Source: Schwartzia succinivorans DSM 10502 (GTDB lineage: Bacteria; Bacillota; Negativicutes; Selenomonadales; Selenomonadaceae). Taken from it: DNA of 64,000 bases. Below the pieces are notes generated by a model that saw only the letters and a program-made list of their open reading frames with translations, did not search any database and had not been told where the DNA came from. Shown in pieces: positions 39,988-49,951 of this stretch (positions are counted from its first letter, which is position 1; each line of letters starts with the position of its first letter). The stretch spans positions 1-64,000 of the forward strand of contig NZ_FQUG01000002.1 of NCBI RefSeq assembly GCF_900129225.1, written 5' to 3'. Both the position numbers and the translations under genes were made by a program.

Positions 39988-40845
39988 ATGGCAGACGAAC
40001 AGGTTTGGACAATCGGAAGAATACTCAAATGGTCGGAGCAGTACTTCCAGAGCCGCGGTATTGATACACCGCGGCTTGATGCGGAGGTGCTGCTTTCGTA
40101 TGTGCTTGGCGAAAAGCGTATTTTTCTGTATGTAAATTTTGATAAGCCGATGCAGAAGGAAGAGCTTTCACTCTACAGGGATATGGTAAAAAGACGCGCC
40201 CTGCGTGAGCCTGTGGCTTATATTATAGGAAAGCGGGAATTCATGGGCCTTACATTTGCTGTTTCCCCCGCGGTGCTTGTTCCGCAGCCCGACACGGAAA
40301 CTCTCGTGGGTGCGGCTATGGACAGACTGGAAAGCGGGAAAGAGCATCGTGTGGCAGATATAGGAACCGGAAGCGGTGCCGTTGCGGTATCGCTGCTCCA
40401 CTACATGCCTGAGCTAAGGGCTGATGCCGTTGACATATCAGGCGATGCTCTTGCGGTTGCGAGGGAGAATGCAGAAAGTCTGGGTGTAGCGGAAAGAATA
40501 GCCTTCCATGAAGGGGACCTTCTTGCTCCGCTTGAAGGAATGAAGTTTTCGGCAATAGTTTCAAATCCGCCGTATATTCCCCATGGGGACATTGACGGAC
40601 TTGCGCCGGAGGTGAAAGCAGAGCCTGTCGGCGCTCTTGACGGCGGAGCTGACGGACTGGATTTTTACCGCCGCCTTGTTGATGGGGCAGGAGAGCTTTT
40701 GGAGGACGGTGGTTTTTTGGCTGTGGAGGTCGGCATTGATGAAGCGGACAAGGTCGCTCTGCTGGCAGAAGGAAAATGGGGAAAGACAGAAATTGTTCAG
40801 GATCTTTCAGGTATAGACCGTGTCGTTGTTTTGTGGAAGAAGTGA
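39988..40845 (+). CDS. prmC: Release factor glutamine methyltransferase
   Basis: PrmC methylates the GGQ glutamine of RF1 and RF2 with S-adenosylmethionine. The 285-residue protein has the N-terminal helical domain, the SAM motif VADIGTGSGAVAVSLL and the catalytic VSNPPYIP. Its place after prfA is conserved across Firmicutes. Confidence 0.96.
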   Translation: MADEQVWTIGRILKWSEQYFQSRGIDTPRLDAEVLLSYVLGEKRIFLYVNFDKPMQKEELSLYRDMVKRRALREPVAYIIGKREFMGLTFAVSPAVLVPQPDTETLVGAAMDRLESGKEHRVADIGTGSGAVAVSLLHYMPELRADAVDISGDALAVARENAESLGVAERIAFHEGDLLAPLEGMKFSAIVSNPPYIPHGDIDGLAPEVKAEPVGALDGGADGLDFYRRLVDGAGELLEDGGFLAVEVGIDEADKVALLAEGKWGKTEIVQDLSGIDRVVVLWKK

Positions 40846-40849
40846 AAAG

Positions 40850-41902
40850 ATGAAGACAAGGACAATTAAAATAGAAGATATTCATGCTCAGGCAGAGGCC
40901 TTTGAGGACGCGGGGAAAATTCTCCGCGGAGGCGGGCTTGTTGCGTTTCCGACAGAAACGGTCTACGGGCTCGGTGCAGACGGCTTTAACGCGGAGGCCT
41001 GCGCGGATATCTATCGGGCGAAGGGACGTCCTTCCGACAATCCGCTGATTCTTCATGTTGCCGACAGGAAAATGGTGGACTCCGCAGCAATAGTCACACC
41101 TCTTGCGGAAAAAATTCTTGCGGCATTTTGTCCGGGGCCGGTTACGATGATTCTTCCGAAGCGGGATGCTGTTCCGGATTCAATCACGGGAGGCCTGGGG
41201 ACTGTGGGTGTCCGCATGCCTGATAATGACATCGCCCGCGCTATGATTCGGGCAGCAGGCGTACCTGTCGCCGCACCCAGCGCGAATATTTCGGGGCGTC
41301 CGAGTCCGACGACGGCAGAAATCGTCGCGGAGGATATGGACGGACGCATTCCATTGATTATTGACGGCGGTCCGTGCAGGTTCGGGGTGGAATCAACCAT
41401 AATTGACTGCACAGGAGATACGGCAGTTATTCTGCGTCCCGGTGCAGTCACCCGTGAAATGCTGGAGGAGATCTGCGGAAGTGTTGCTCTTGACCCCGCA
41501 CTGGTGGGGGCCGATACCGTACCAAAGGCACCGGGAATGAAATATACTCATTACGCGCCCAAGGCACCCCTTACACTGATTCATGGAGCGCCGGAGAAGC
41601 TGGAGAAAGCCTTTGCGGAGGAAATCCAAAGGGAGCAGGAAAAGGGAAATACTGTCGGCATAATTGTAAGTGAAGAGCTTTCGGAAAAGCTTGGACAGAT
41701 TGTGCCGAAGGAGCTTATTGCCGTTTACGGACCGCGTGGAGACTACTATGAAATCGCGGCGCATCTTTACGAAGCGCTGCGTTTCTTTGATAACAAGAAG
41801 GCTGATGTTCTTTTCGGTGAAGCGACTGAAGAGGACGGGCTCGGACTTGCTGTCATGAACCGTTTCAGAAAGTCAGCAGGCGGGCGTGTAATGTTTGTTT
41901 GA
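40850..41902 (+). CDS. tsaC: L-threonylcarbamoyladenylate synthase (Sua5/TsaC)
   Basis: This enzyme makes threonylcarbamoyl-AMP for the t6A modification of tRNA. The 350-residue protein has the YrdC domain (about 20-215), with GLVAFPTETVYGLGAD, AKGRPSDNPLILHV and APSANISGRPSPTTA, and the extra C-terminal Sua5 domain (about 235-350), with PGMKYTHYAPKAPL. The start has a GGAAGAAGTGA upstream and begins MKTRTIKIED; it follows prmC by four bases. Confidence 0.95.
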   Translation: MKTRTIKIEDIHAQAEAFEDAGKILRGGGLVAFPTETVYGLGADGFNAEACADIYRAKGRPSDNPLILHVADRKMVDSAAIVTPLAEKILAAFCPGPVTMILPKRDAVPDSITGGLGTVGVRMPDNDIARAMIRAAGVPVAAPSANISGRPSPTTAEIVAEDMDGRIPLIIDGGPCRFGVESTIIDCTGDTAVILRPGAVTREMLEEICGSVALDPALVGADTVPKAPGMKYTHYAPKAPLTLIHGAPEKLEKAFAEEIQREQEKGNTVGIIVSEELSEKLGQIVPKELIAVYGPRGDYYEIAAHLYEALRFFDNKKADVLFGEATEEDGLGLAVMNRFRKSAGGRVMFV

Positions 41903-41952
41903 ATATGTTACAATGATTATGTATTTTTTTTGGAAGGGCGGAAGATTTAGTA

Positions 41953-42396
41953 ATGAAGATTGTCATTGGCTGTGACCACGGTGCGCTTGCACTGAAGGAG
42001 GAAGTCAAAAAGGTTTTGGCCGAATATCCCGACGTTGAGGTCAACGATGTGGGAACATATACGGAGGATTCTGTAGATTATCCGGATATCGCGGAAAAGG
42101 TCTGCAAAGAGATTACAAGCGGCCGTTCTGAGCGCGGTATTGTGCTCTGCGGAACGGGCATCGGTATCTCAATCGCTGCAAACAAAATCCACGGTATTCG
42201 TGCGGCACTCTGCAATGATGTGTACTCTGCCATCATGTCACGTCAGCACAACAACGCGAATGTCCTTGCGATGGGCGGACGTGTGACGGGCTTTGGCCCT
42301 GCGGGAGAAATTGTCCGCGCATGGCTCACAACGGATTTTGAGGGCGGACGTCATGAGCGCCGCGTCAATAAAATCATGGCTTTGGAAGGCAAGTAA
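41953..42396 (+). CDS. rpiB: Ribose-5-phosphate isomerase B
   Basis: RpiB interconverts ribose 5-phosphate and ribulose 5-phosphate. The 147-residue protein has IVIGCDHGALALKEEV, GIVLCGTGIGISIAANK (catalytic Cys) and RQHNNANVLAMGGRV. Its place between tsaC and glyA is the usual Firmicute order (here without the ywlE phosphatase). Confidence 0.96.
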   Translation: MKIVIGCDHGALALKEEVKKVLAEYPDVEVNDVGTYTEDSVDYPDIAEKVCKEITSGRSERGIVLCGTGIGISIAANKIHGIRAALCNDVYSAIMSRQHNNANVLAMGGRVTGFGPAGEIVRAWLTTDFEGGRHERRVNKIMALEGK

Positions 42397-42436
42397 ATAA
42401 AATAGAAAAAGAGAGCAATGTTGAGGAGGAATTTTG

Positions 42437-43684
42437 ATGGGCATTATGGATTCTTTGGCAAAAGCAGATCCTGAGATTAAGGAGCAGCTTGATAACGAGC
42501 TGAAACGTCAGCAGAGCAAGCTGGAACTGATTGCTTCCGAAAATATCGTCAGCAAGGCGGTAATGGAGGCTCAGGGAAGCGTCCTCACGAATAAATACGC
42601 GGAAGGCTATCCGGGAAAGCGGTACTATGGCGGGTGCGAGTGCGTGGATGTGGTCGAACAGATCGCCATTGACCGTGCAAAGAAGCTTTTTGGCGCAGGC
42701 TATGCAAATGTCCAGCCGCATTCCGGCGCACAGGCAAATATGGCTGTTTTCTTCGCGCTTTTGCAGCCGGGGGACACGGTCATGGGTATGAATCTTACCG
42801 ACGGCGGTCATCTGACACACGGCAGCCCGGTCAACATGTCCGGTAAATATTTCAAGATTGTTCCTTATGGTGTAGACAAAGAAACAGAGCAGATTGATTA
42901 TGATGCTCTCGAAAAGCAGGCTCAGGAGTGCAAGCCCAAGATGATTGTGGCAGGTGCTTCCGCGTATGCCCGTATCCTTGATTTCCCGCGTCTTGCTGAT
43001 ATTGCTCACAAGGTTGGCGCATATCTTATGGTTGATATCGCCCACATTGCAGGCCTTGTGGCAGCAGGACTCCATCCGAGCCCGGTTCCTTATGCGGACG
43101 TTGTCACGACAACAACCCATAAGACACTCCGCGGACCACGCGGCGGCCTCATACTCTGCAAGGATGAGGAGTTTGGCAAGCAGTTCAACAAATCCGTATT
43201 CCCGGGAATCCAGGGCGGTCCGCTCATGCACGTTATCGCCGCAAAGGCTGTGGCTCTCGGAGAGGCCCTCAAGCCGGAGTTCAAGGAATATCAGCAGCAG
43301 ATTCTGAAGAACGCAAAGGTTCTCGCGGATACCCTGATGAAGGACGGCTTCCGTATCGTTACAGGCGGAACTGACAACCATCTGATGCTTGTTGACCTCA
43401 GAAGCAAAAATATTACGGGCAAGGAAGCACAGAATCTTCTCGACGAGGTAGGAATTACCGCCAACCGTAACACGATTCCTTTTGAACCGCTGTCTCCGTT
43501 TGTAACAAGCGGTCTGAGACTTGGCTCTCCTGCACTCACGACACGCGGCTTTAAGGAAGACGATATGAAAGAGGTTGCCGACATCATCGCTCTCGTGCTT
43601 GACAATCCGACGAAAGAAGAAGCAAAGGCCGAGGCAAGAAAACGTGTAGAGGCTCTTTGCAAAAAATATCCGCTTTACGAGTAA
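42437..43684 (+). CDS. glyA: Serine hydroxymethyltransferase
   Basis: GlyA converts serine and tetrahydrofolate to glycine and methylene-tetrahydrofolate with PLP. The ATG at 42437 with GAGGAGGA six bases upstream gives 415 residues. [35 protein letters not shown] and the PLP-lysine block [16 protein letters not shown] are clear. Confidence 0.97.
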   Translation: MGIMDSLAKADPEIKEQLDNELKRQQSKLELIASENIVSKAVMEAQGSVLTNKYAEGYPGKRYYGGCECVDVVEQIAIDRAKKLFGAGYANVQPHSGAQANMAVFFALLQPGDTVMGMNLTDGGHLTHGSPVNMSGKYFKIVPYGVDKETEQIDYDALEKQAQECKPKMIVAGASAYARILDFPRLADIAHKVGAYLMVDIAHIAGLVAAGLHPSPVPYADVVTTTTHKTLRGPRGGLILCKDEEFGKQFNKSVFPGIQGGPLMHVIAAKAVALGEALKPEFKEYQQQILKNAKVLADTLMKDGFRIVTGGTDNHLMLVDLRSKNITGKEAQNLLDEVGITANRNTIPFEPLSPFVTSGLRLGSPALTTRGFKEDDMKEVADIIALVLDNPTKEEAKAEARKRVEALCKKYPLYE

Positions 43685-43699
43685 GAGGAGGAAGACAGT

Positions 43700-44338
43700 A
43701 TGAATGAAAACCTTAAGGTAACGGTCATAGACCATCCGCTGGTGCAGCATAAGCTCACAATTATGCGCCGCAAGGAAACAGGCTCCAATGAGTTCCGTCA
43801 GCTTCTTAGAGAAATTGCAATGCTCATGGGTTATGAGATTACACGTAATTTCCCTTTGGAGGATGTTGAAATCGAAACGCCGGTGGCAAAATGCACTGCA
43901 AAACGCATTGCCGGCAAAAAGGTAGGTATTGTGCCTATTCTCCGCGCAGGTCTTGGTATGCTTGACGGTATGCTGGACATTGTTCCTGCAGCCCGTGTCG
44001 GTCATATCGGACTTTACCGCGATCCGAAAACATTGAAGCCTGTAGAATATTACTGCAAGCTGCCTTCTGACGTTGCTGACCGTACGCTCATCGTTGTTGA
44101 TCCGATGCTGGCAACAGGCGGTTCTTCGTCTGCGGCGCTTACCATGCTGAAGGAGCACGGAGCAAAGTCACTTATACTCATGTGCCTTGTTTCCGCACCG
44201 GAGGGCGTGCGTGTTGTCAATAAGGAGCATCCGGATGTTCCTGTTTACGTTGCGGCGGTTGACGACCATCTGAACGATAAGGGCTATATCGTTCCGGGTC
44301 TTGGCGATGCCGGCGACCGTATTTTCGGTACTCTGTAA
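43700..44338 (+). CDS. upp: Uracil phosphoribosyltransferase
   Basis: Upp salvages uracil to UMP using PRPP. The 212-residue protein has [20 protein letters not shown], the PRPP-binding [16 protein letters not shown] and the C-terminal uracil-binding [16 protein letters not shown]. It ends the prfA-to-upp block and is followed by a hairpin. Confidence 0.97.
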   Translation: MNENLKVTVIDHPLVQHKLTIMRRKETGSNEFRQLLREIAMLMGYEITRNFPLEDVEIETPVAKCTAKRIAGKKVGIVPILRAGLGMLDGMLDIVPAARVGHIGLYRDPKTLKPVEYYCKLPSDVADRTLIVVDPMLATGGSSSAALTMLKEHGAKSLILMCLVSAPEGVRVVNKEHPDVPVYVAAVDDHLNDKGYIVPGLGDAGDRIFGTL

Positions 44339-44343
44339 TTATC

Positions 44344-44390
44344 ATCCCCTGCCTTGGCATCTTTTCGGGTGTTGGGCAGGGGATTTCCTT
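44344..44390 (+). terminator. Probable terminator after upp
   Basis: ATCCCCTGCC pairs with GGCAGGGGAT across a 21-base loop; the T-tract is short and interrupted. Confidence 0.6.
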
Positions 44391-44408
44391 TAGAAAGGAT
44401 TGAACTTT

Positions 44409-45263
44409 ATGAAGGTATTGGTCACGGGAGTTTCAGGCCAGCTTGGATTTGACGTTGTTCGTGTACTGCAAAGGCGCGGGATAGAGGCCATTTCCGCGTC
44501 AAGAAAGGAAATGCCTCTGACGGAGCCTCTTAAATGCGCTTCATTTATAAGGGAAACAAAGCCTGATGCAGTGATTCATTGTGCCGCTTACACGGCAGTT
44601 GATAAGGCGGAGGATGAGCAGGAGCTTTGCAGACTTATAAACGCAGAGTCTGTGAAAAGCATTGCTGAAGCATGTGATGAGACAGGAGCGAAGCTCATAT
44701 ATATCAGTACGGACTATGTTTTTCCGGGGACCGGAGATTCTTTTTATAGCGTTGATGACAAAACAGGTCCCTGCAATGCATACGGGAGGTCGAAGCTGGA
44801 GGGTGAGGAAGCCGTCAGAAAAGCAGCGGCAAGGCACTTTATCGTCCGTATCTCCTGGGTATTCGGCATCAATGGGAAAAATTTCATCCGCACCATGCTT
44901 TCTTTGGCAAAAAACCATGATGCTCTGACTGTAGTAGATGATCAGGTAGGCTCTCCTACGTATACGAAGGACTTGGCAGAGCTTCTCTGCGACATGGCGG
45001 AAAGTGAAAAATACGGAACATATCATGCCACAAATGAGGGAGAGTGCTCATGGTACGGGCTTGCTTCCGAGGTGTTCCGTATTAGGGGAATAGATATAAA
45101 GGTATCTCCCGTTCCTTCGTCGGCATATCCGACAAAGGCCGTGCGTCCTCATAATTCACGCCTAAGCAAGGAGTCTCTTGACGCGGCTGGCTTCAGACGT
45201 CTTCCCGATTGGAAGGATGCTGTCAGGCGTTACCTTGATGAGCTGTCAGCCAAAGGAGAATAA
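44409..45263 (+). CDS. rfbD: dTDP-4-dehydrorhamnose reductase (RmlD family)
   Basis: This 284-residue NAD(P)H-dependent reductase catalyses the last step of dTDP-rhamnose synthesis. The nucleotide motif is GVSGQLGFDVV; AYTAVDKAEDE, YISTDYVFPG, the YGRSK active-site motif and VRISWVFG are typical of RmlD. The ATG used has AAAGGA nine bases upstream. No rmlA, rmlB or rmlC lies nearby, so the exact sugar nucleotide is less sure than the family. Confidence 0.88.
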   Translation: MKVLVTGVSGQLGFDVVRVLQRRGIEAISASRKEMPLTEPLKCASFIRETKPDAVIHCAAYTAVDKAEDEQELCRLINAESVKSIAEACDETGAKLIYISTDYVFPGTGDSFYSVDDKTGPCNAYGRSKLEGEEAVRKAAARHFIVRISWVFGINGKNFIRTMLSLAKNHDALTVVDDQVGSPTYTKDLAELLCDMAESEKYGTYHATNEGECSWYGLASEVFRIRGIDIKVSPVPSSAYPTKAVRPHNSRLSKESLDAAGFRRLPDWKDAVRRYLDELSAKGE

Positions 45264-45283
45264 CCCTCTTCACTGTCATTCCA

Positions 45284-45312
45284 TTGACATATCTTCCGTT
45301 CGCTTTTATCAT
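45284..45312 (+). promoter_or_regulatory. Promoter of the galE-like gene
   Basis: A perfect TTGACA, 17 bases and TATCAT, about 45 bases before the start codon. Confidence 0.7.
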
Positions 45313-45357
45313 AAGAGGAAGAATGATGCGTATATTAGATGAGGAAGGATTTTAAAA

Positions 45358-46281
45358 ATGAAGGTTTTGGTTACAGGTGGAGCCGGTTTTATCGGTTCGC
45401 ATCTGATGGAATATCTTTTGAAGAACGGCTACGAGGCTGTGGCGCTGGACAACCTTTCGGTGGGAAAGAGAGAAAATCTTCCCGAGGGCGCAGAGCTGAT
45501 TGAAATGGATATTTTGGATGAAGGCCTTGCAGCCAAGGTGATTTCAGGGCAGTTCGACGCGATAGTGCATCTTGCGGGACAGACAATGGTAAATAAGTCC
45601 ATTGATGATCCTGCTTTTGACGCGCAGCAGAATGTTTTGGGTTCAATCCGTGTTCTTGAAGCCGCACGTCAGGCAGGTGTGGAGCGTGTTATTTTTGCAT
45701 CAACGGCAGCAGCTTACGGAAACGTTCCGGAGAGTGACCTTCCAATCAAGGAATCGCGCAAGCTGGCGCCGATGGCGTTTTACGGACTGAGCAAGGTTTC
45801 CGTGGAGAAATATCTTGACCTCTATCAGAAGCTGTACGACCTTGATTACGTTGTGCTTCGTTTCGCCAATGTTTACGGTGAACGACAGGGTGACGGAGGC
45901 GAAGGCGGCGTCATAAGTATTTTTGCTCAGCGTGTGGCCGACGGAGAGGATATCACGATTTTCGGCGACGGTGAGCAGACAAGGGATTTTGTTTACGCGG
46001 GAGATATAGCAGCAGGAATCGGTGCCGCGCTTAAGACAACGGCAGTAAATGCCGCGTATAATCTCAGCACGCAGACACAGACAAGCCTCAGGGAGCTGGT
46101 GAGCGTGCTGTCAAATGTGGCAGGACGAAAGATTATCCCTAAGTACGCTGCGGAGCGTCCGGGAGATATTTATAAATCCATGCTGTCCAACGGACGGGCA
46201 CGCCGGGGTCTCGGCTGGAAGCCGGAGGTTCCTCTTGAAGAAGGACTGCGGCGTACGTTCGCTTATTTTGCACATGCCTGA
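45358..46281 (+). CDS. galE: NAD-dependent sugar-nucleotide epimerase, UDP-glucose 4-epimerase-like
   Basis: This 307-residue extended short-chain dehydrogenase has the NAD motif GGAGFIGSHL, FASTAAAYGN, the YGLSK catalytic motif and RFANVYGERQG. The size and motifs match UDP-glucose 4-epimerase-type enzymes of Firmicutes; closely related dehydratases or C5-epimerases are possible. With galU, pgi and a phosphohexomutase nearby it probably provides UDP-sugars for the cell envelope. Confidence 0.85.
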   Translation: MKVLVTGGAGFIGSHLMEYLLKNGYEAVALDNLSVGKRENLPEGAELIEMDILDEGLAAKVISGQFDAIVHLAGQTMVNKSIDDPAFDAQQNVLGSIRVLEAARQAGVERVIFASTAAAYGNVPESDLPIKESRKLAPMAFYGLSKVSVEKYLDLYQKLYDLDYVVLRFANVYGERQGDGGEGGVISIFAQRVADGEDITIFGDGEQTRDFVYAGDIAAGIGAALKTTAVNAAYNLSTQTQTSLRELVSVLSNVAGRKIIPKYAAERPGDIYKSMLSNGRARRGLGWKPEVPLEEGLRRTFAYFAHA

Positions 46282-46306
46282 GTGGCTTTGCATTAAACTT
46301 GAAACG

Positions 46307-46338
46307 AAAGCCGCTCTAAAGAAGGGAGCGGCTTTTTT
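46307..46338 (+). terminator. Terminator hairpin carrying the ydcF ribosome binding site
   Basis: AAAGCCGCTC pairs with GAGCGGCTTT around TAAAGAAGG, followed by six T. The ydcF ATG begins immediately after the T-tract, and its only GGGAG lies at the start of the 3' arm. Folding would stop transcription and hide the site, as in the hairpin at 33666-33717. Confidence 0.8.
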
Positions 46339-47097
46339 ATGATTTATTTACTGAAATTCGGAGCGAGCTTTGTGCTGCCGCCGGGAATATTTTTTGTACT
46401 GCTTTTTTTATGCTCGGCATGGCTGTGGAGACGCGGAGAAAAGAAACCGGCCGCTGCGGTGGCAGGTATTGTTTTCGTATTCTATCTGCTGTCCACAAGC
46501 GTTGTGTCGGATGCATTGGTGCGAGGCCTTGAAGCAGAGTATACGCCTCCTGAGAATCCTTCCGGAGACGTTATTGTTATGCTCGGCGGGGGTGCGCTTC
46601 TGGATACGCCTGATGTGGACGGCACGGGGACACTCTGCGCCAGTCCTGCAAACCGCCTTCTGACGGTGGTGAGGCTTTACCGCAGGCTGAATATTCCTAT
46701 CCTGTTGTCAGGCGGACAGGTATACGCGGATACGGGTACTGAGGCACTTATTGAAAAGCGAGTGCTTATGAGCCTTGGTGTTCCCGAAAATGACATTCTT
46801 GTAGAGGCGGAGAGTCTTAATACGACACAGAATGCGAAATTTTCTTCAAGGATTTTGAAGGAAAGGGGCTTTGCAAGACCTATTCTTGTAACCTCGGCCT
46901 TTCACATGCCCAGGGCCGTGCTCTGCTTTGAGAAGCAGGGTGTGGCTGTTACGCCTTATCCAACGGATTATCAGGCGAATGTCGTGGCAAGAAGCGTCCA
47001 TTATTCCAGACTCCGTCCTGAATCCGGAGCGCTTTCGGCAAGTGCCGTGGCGCTGCAGGAGAGGCTTCGTACGTTGGTAACTGTTTTATTTGAGTAG
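46339..47097 (+). CDS. YdcF/ElyC family membrane protein (DUF218)
   Basis: This 252-residue protein has two N-terminal membrane helices (about 5-28 and 38-56), then a DUF218 domain: DVIVMLGGGALLD, PILLSGGQVYADTGTEA, ESLNTTQNAKFS and PILVTSAFHMPRAVLCFEK. Members such as ElyC and SanA affect envelope biogenesis in diderm bacteria. The start codon directly follows a terminator T-tract. A MATE transporter gene starts 14 bases after its stop. Confidence 0.88.
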   Translation: MIYLLKFGASFVLPPGIFFVLLFLCSAWLWRRGEKKPAAAVAGIVFVFYLLSTSVVSDALVRGLEAEYTPPENPSGDVIVMLGGGALLDTPDVDGTGTLCASPANRLLTVVRLYRRLNIPILLSGGQVYADTGTEALIEKRVLMSLGVPENDILVEAESLNTTQNAKFSSRILKERGFARPILVTSAFHMPRAVLCFEKQGVAVTPYPTDYQANVVARSVHYSRLRPESGALSASAVALQERLRTLVTVLFE

Positions 47098-47111
47098 GTG
47101 TTTGAAGTTTT

Positions 47112-48443
47112 ATGGCAAAAAATCTTACGGAGGGGAGTCCTGCAAGGCTCATTCTGTTTTTTACTCTGCCGCTTATAGCCGGCAATATTTTTCAGCAGAT
47201 GTACGCGTTCGTCGATACACTTATCGTCGGACGCTTTCTTGGTGTTCAGGCACTGGCGGCAGTTGGCTGTACGGGAAGCCTGATGTTTCTCATGATTGGG
47301 TTCATTATGGGCACGACAACAGGTCTTTCGATATGTACGGGACAGCGGTTCGGGGCCAGGGATTCACGCGGCGTACGGCGGAGCGCCGCGGCATGTGCGC
47401 TGCTTACCCTTGTGATTGCACTGGTGTTGACTCTTCTTGGATGGCTTTCCGCGCGGCCGCTGCTTGTTCTGATGCAGACGCCGCCTGAAATTCTTGAGGA
47501 CGCGGTTTCTTTTATCAGCATTATATACGGCGGCGCGGCGCTGATGATGTTCTTTGCGATGCAGACGAATCTCATACGCGCGCTGGGAGACAGCCAGCGG
47601 CCTACATACCTCCTTGCCTTCGGACTTATACTGAATACCGTGTTTGAGCCTGTGTTTATAATAGTTCTGGGCTGGGGAATTCCCGGAGCAGCTCTTGCAA
47701 CGGTGGTTTCACAGGCGGTTGCGAATGTGGTATGCCTCATATACATAGCCAAAAAGGTTCCTGCGCTTTGGATACGAAAGGAAGACTGGAAGCTTACCCG
47801 AAAGGAGCTTTTGAAGCATCTTCGCATGGGAATCCCGATGGGCTTTCAGGCATCTGTAATCGCACTTGGCGCAATAATTCTTCAGGTTGCATTGAACGGG
47901 CTGGGTCCATTGGCTGTGGCGGCGTATGCAGCGGCGCAGAAGATTGATATGGTAGCCGTAATGCCAATGATGTCCTTTGGAATGGCAATGGCAGCGTATA
48001 CGGCGCAGAACTACGGCGCGCAGAAGTTTGACCGCATTAAGGTGGGCGTAAAAAAATGTGTCATGATGTCGGGCGCATTCAGTATTGCCGTAGGTGTTTT
48101 CAATATTCTCTGCGGCCCGTTTCTCATGGAGCTTTTTGTGGGAGAGGGCCAGCAGCAGGTTGTTGACTATGGTCAGATGTACCTTGTGGTCAACGGTGGT
48201 TGCTATTTTATTCTTTCACTGCTTTTTATTTTCCGGTATACTCTGCAGGGCCTGGGACAGACTGTTGTTCCTACGATTGCCGGAGGAATGGAGCTCTTTA
48301 TGCGCGCGCTGGCAGCGCTGGTACTGGTTGACTGGTGGGGATATTTCGGGGCTTGTGTCGCTAATCCTCTGGCATGGATTGGTTCCTGTACACCTCTGGC
48401 GATTGCGTACTGGTACGTGAGGAAAAATTCTCCGAATTGGTAA
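47112..48443 (+). CDS. MATE family efflux transporter
   Basis: This 443-residue protein has 12 predicted membrane helices and the two-fold MATE pattern: LPLIAGNIFQQMYAFVDTLI at the start and MGIPMGFQASVIALGAIILQ at the start of the second half. It would export cationic drugs or metabolites with Na+ or H+. The NorM/DinF subgroup and substrate cannot be fixed from sequence. Confidence 0.92.
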   Translation: MAKNLTEGSPARLILFFTLPLIAGNIFQQMYAFVDTLIVGRFLGVQALAAVGCTGSLMFLMIGFIMGTTTGLSICTGQRFGARDSRGVRRSAAACALLTLVIALVLTLLGWLSARPLLVLMQTPPEILEDAVSFISIIYGGAALMMFFAMQTNLIRALGDSQRPTYLLAFGLILNTVFEPVFIIVLGWGIPGAALATVVSQAVANVVCLIYIAKKVPALWIRKEDWKLTRKELLKHLRMGIPMGFQASVIALGAIILQVALNGLGPLAVAAYAAAQKIDMVAVMPMMSFGMAMAAYTAQNYGAQKFDRIKVGVKKCVMMSGAFSIAVGVFNILCGPFLMELFVGEGQQQVVDYGQMYLVVNGGCYFILSLLFIFRYTLQGLGQTVVPTIAGGMELFMRALAALVLVDWWGYFGACVANPLAWIGSCTPLAIAYWYVRKNSPNW

Positions 48444-48582
48444 AAAATATATGAAATTTTTTGAAAAAGAAGGATTTTTTTTATAAATAGCGAATTTATT
48501 CAAGTGGAATTGGTACTTTTGTCTTTTCTCCCGTGTAATCGCACACGGAAGTCATAGAATCGTGATGTGAGGAGTGAAAAGT

Positions 48583-49935
48583 ATGGTTTTGAGCAGCAAA
48601 GGGTTTGGAGCATACGATATACGCGGGGTTTATCCCGAGGAGGTCAATGAGGAGCTGGCTTACCGTGTAGGCCGTTCCTGTGTAAAGCTTTTTGACGCGG
48701 AAAAGGTAGCTGTGGGACATGACATCCGTCTTTCGGGACCGTCTATTTCCAAGGCACTTATTGACGGATTGACTGATGCCGGCTGCGACGTTGTGGATAT
48801 CGGGCAGTGCGGAACGGAAATGATTTATTTTGCTACGGCGCATCTGAAGCTTGATGGCGGTATCATGATTACAGCAAGCCATAATCCGAAGGAATACAAC
48901 GGAATGAAGCTCGTCCGCAAGGAGGCCCGCCCTGTCAGCAGCGATACAGGTCTTAAGGATATCGAAAAGCTGGTTATGGAGGGCTCTTTTAAGGCGGCGG
49001 AGACAGAAAAGGGCAAGGTTGAAAATGTAGACATACTCGATGACTATATAGACCATCTCCTTTCCTATATTGACGCGGATAAGCTGTCCCATCTCAAGGT
49101 TGTGGCAAATACAGGAAACGGAGCAGGCGGTCCGATTGTTGAGGCCCTTGCAAAGAGACTTCCTATCGAGGTTATACCTGTGCATCCTGAGCCGGACGGA
49201 AACTTCCCCAACGGTGTGCCTAATCCGATTCTTCCGGAAAACCGCGACGCGACAGCGGATGTGGTCAAAAAAGAACATGCCGATATCGGTGTGGCATGGG
49301 ACGGAGATTTTGACCGCTGCTTCCTGTTCGATGAAAAGGGCGGCTTTATCGAAGGATATTATATGGTGGGTTTTCTTGCCCAGGCATTCCTTAAAAAGAA
49401 TCCGGGTGCAAAGATTATCTACGACCCGCGCCTTACCTGGAACACAATCGAAATTACGGAGGCCATGGGCGGAACCCCTGTTATGTGCAAGAGCGGACAT
49501 GCCTTCATCAAGGATCGTATGCGCCGTGAAAATGCCGTATACGGCGGCGAGATGAGCGCGCACCATTATTTCCGCGACTTCTCCTATTGCGACAGCGGAA
49601 TGCTGGTATGGCTTATTGTTATGCAGCTTTTGTCTGAAGCAAAAAAGCCTCTTTCAGAGCTTATGCAGGAACGTATGGCAAAATTCCCATGCAGCGGAGA
49701 AATCAACAGCCATGTAGAGGATGCGCCGGCAATTCTGAAACGCCTTGAGGCTGAATACGGCCCGAAGGGTGAGGTTAATCACGTTGACGGACTCAGCGTG
49801 GAGTTTGACAACTGGCGTTTCAATCTCCGTATGTCAAATACGGAGCCTGTAATCCGTCTGAACGTTGAAACCAGAGGCGATGCGAAGCTTTTGGAGGAGA
49901 AGACAGAGGAGCTTTTGAAAAAAATTCGTGCATAA
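48583..49935 (+). CDS. manB: Phosphomannomutase/phosphoglucomutase
   Basis: This alpha-D-phosphohexomutase shifts phosphate between C1 and C6 of glucose or mannose phosphates. The ATG at 48583 with GAGGAG upstream gives 450 residues. The phosphoserine loop is ITASHNPKEYNGMK, the metal loop AWDGDFDRCF, the sugar loop YGGEMSAHHYFRD, and the phosphate loop RMSNTEPVIRLN. GEMSAHH fits the ManB/AlgC dual-specificity group. galU follows directly. Confidence 0.93.
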   Translation: MVLSSKGFGAYDIRGVYPEEVNEELAYRVGRSCVKLFDAEKVAVGHDIRLSGPSISKALIDGLTDAGCDVVDIGQCGTEMIYFATAHLKLDGGIMITASHNPKEYNGMKLVRKEARPVSSDTGLKDIEKLVMEGSFKAAETEKGKVENVDILDDYIDHLLSYIDADKLSHLKVVANTGNGAGGPIVEALAKRLPIEVIPVHPEPDGNFPNGVPNPILPENRDATADVVKKEHADIGVAWDGDFDRCFLFDEKGGFIEGYYMVGFLAQAFLKKNPGAKIIYDPRLTWNTIEITEAMGGTPVMCKSGHAFIKDRMRRENAVYGGEMSAHHYFRDFSYCDSGMLVWLIVMQLLSEAKKPLSELMQERMAKFPCSGEINSHVEDAPAILKRLEAEYGPKGEVNHVDGLSVEFDNWRFNLRMSNTEPVIRLNVETRGDAKLLEEKTEELLKKIRA

Positions 49936-49951
49936 AAGAGGGATTCAAACA

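Noticed and set aside
42374-44158. 594-codon open frame on the minus strand
   Set aside because: It lies opposite glyA and upp, which have full motif support; the antisense translation is rich in Cys, His and Arg with no domain.
48496-49566. 356-codon open frame on the minus strand
   Set aside because: It is opposite the phosphohexomutase gene and shows no motif.
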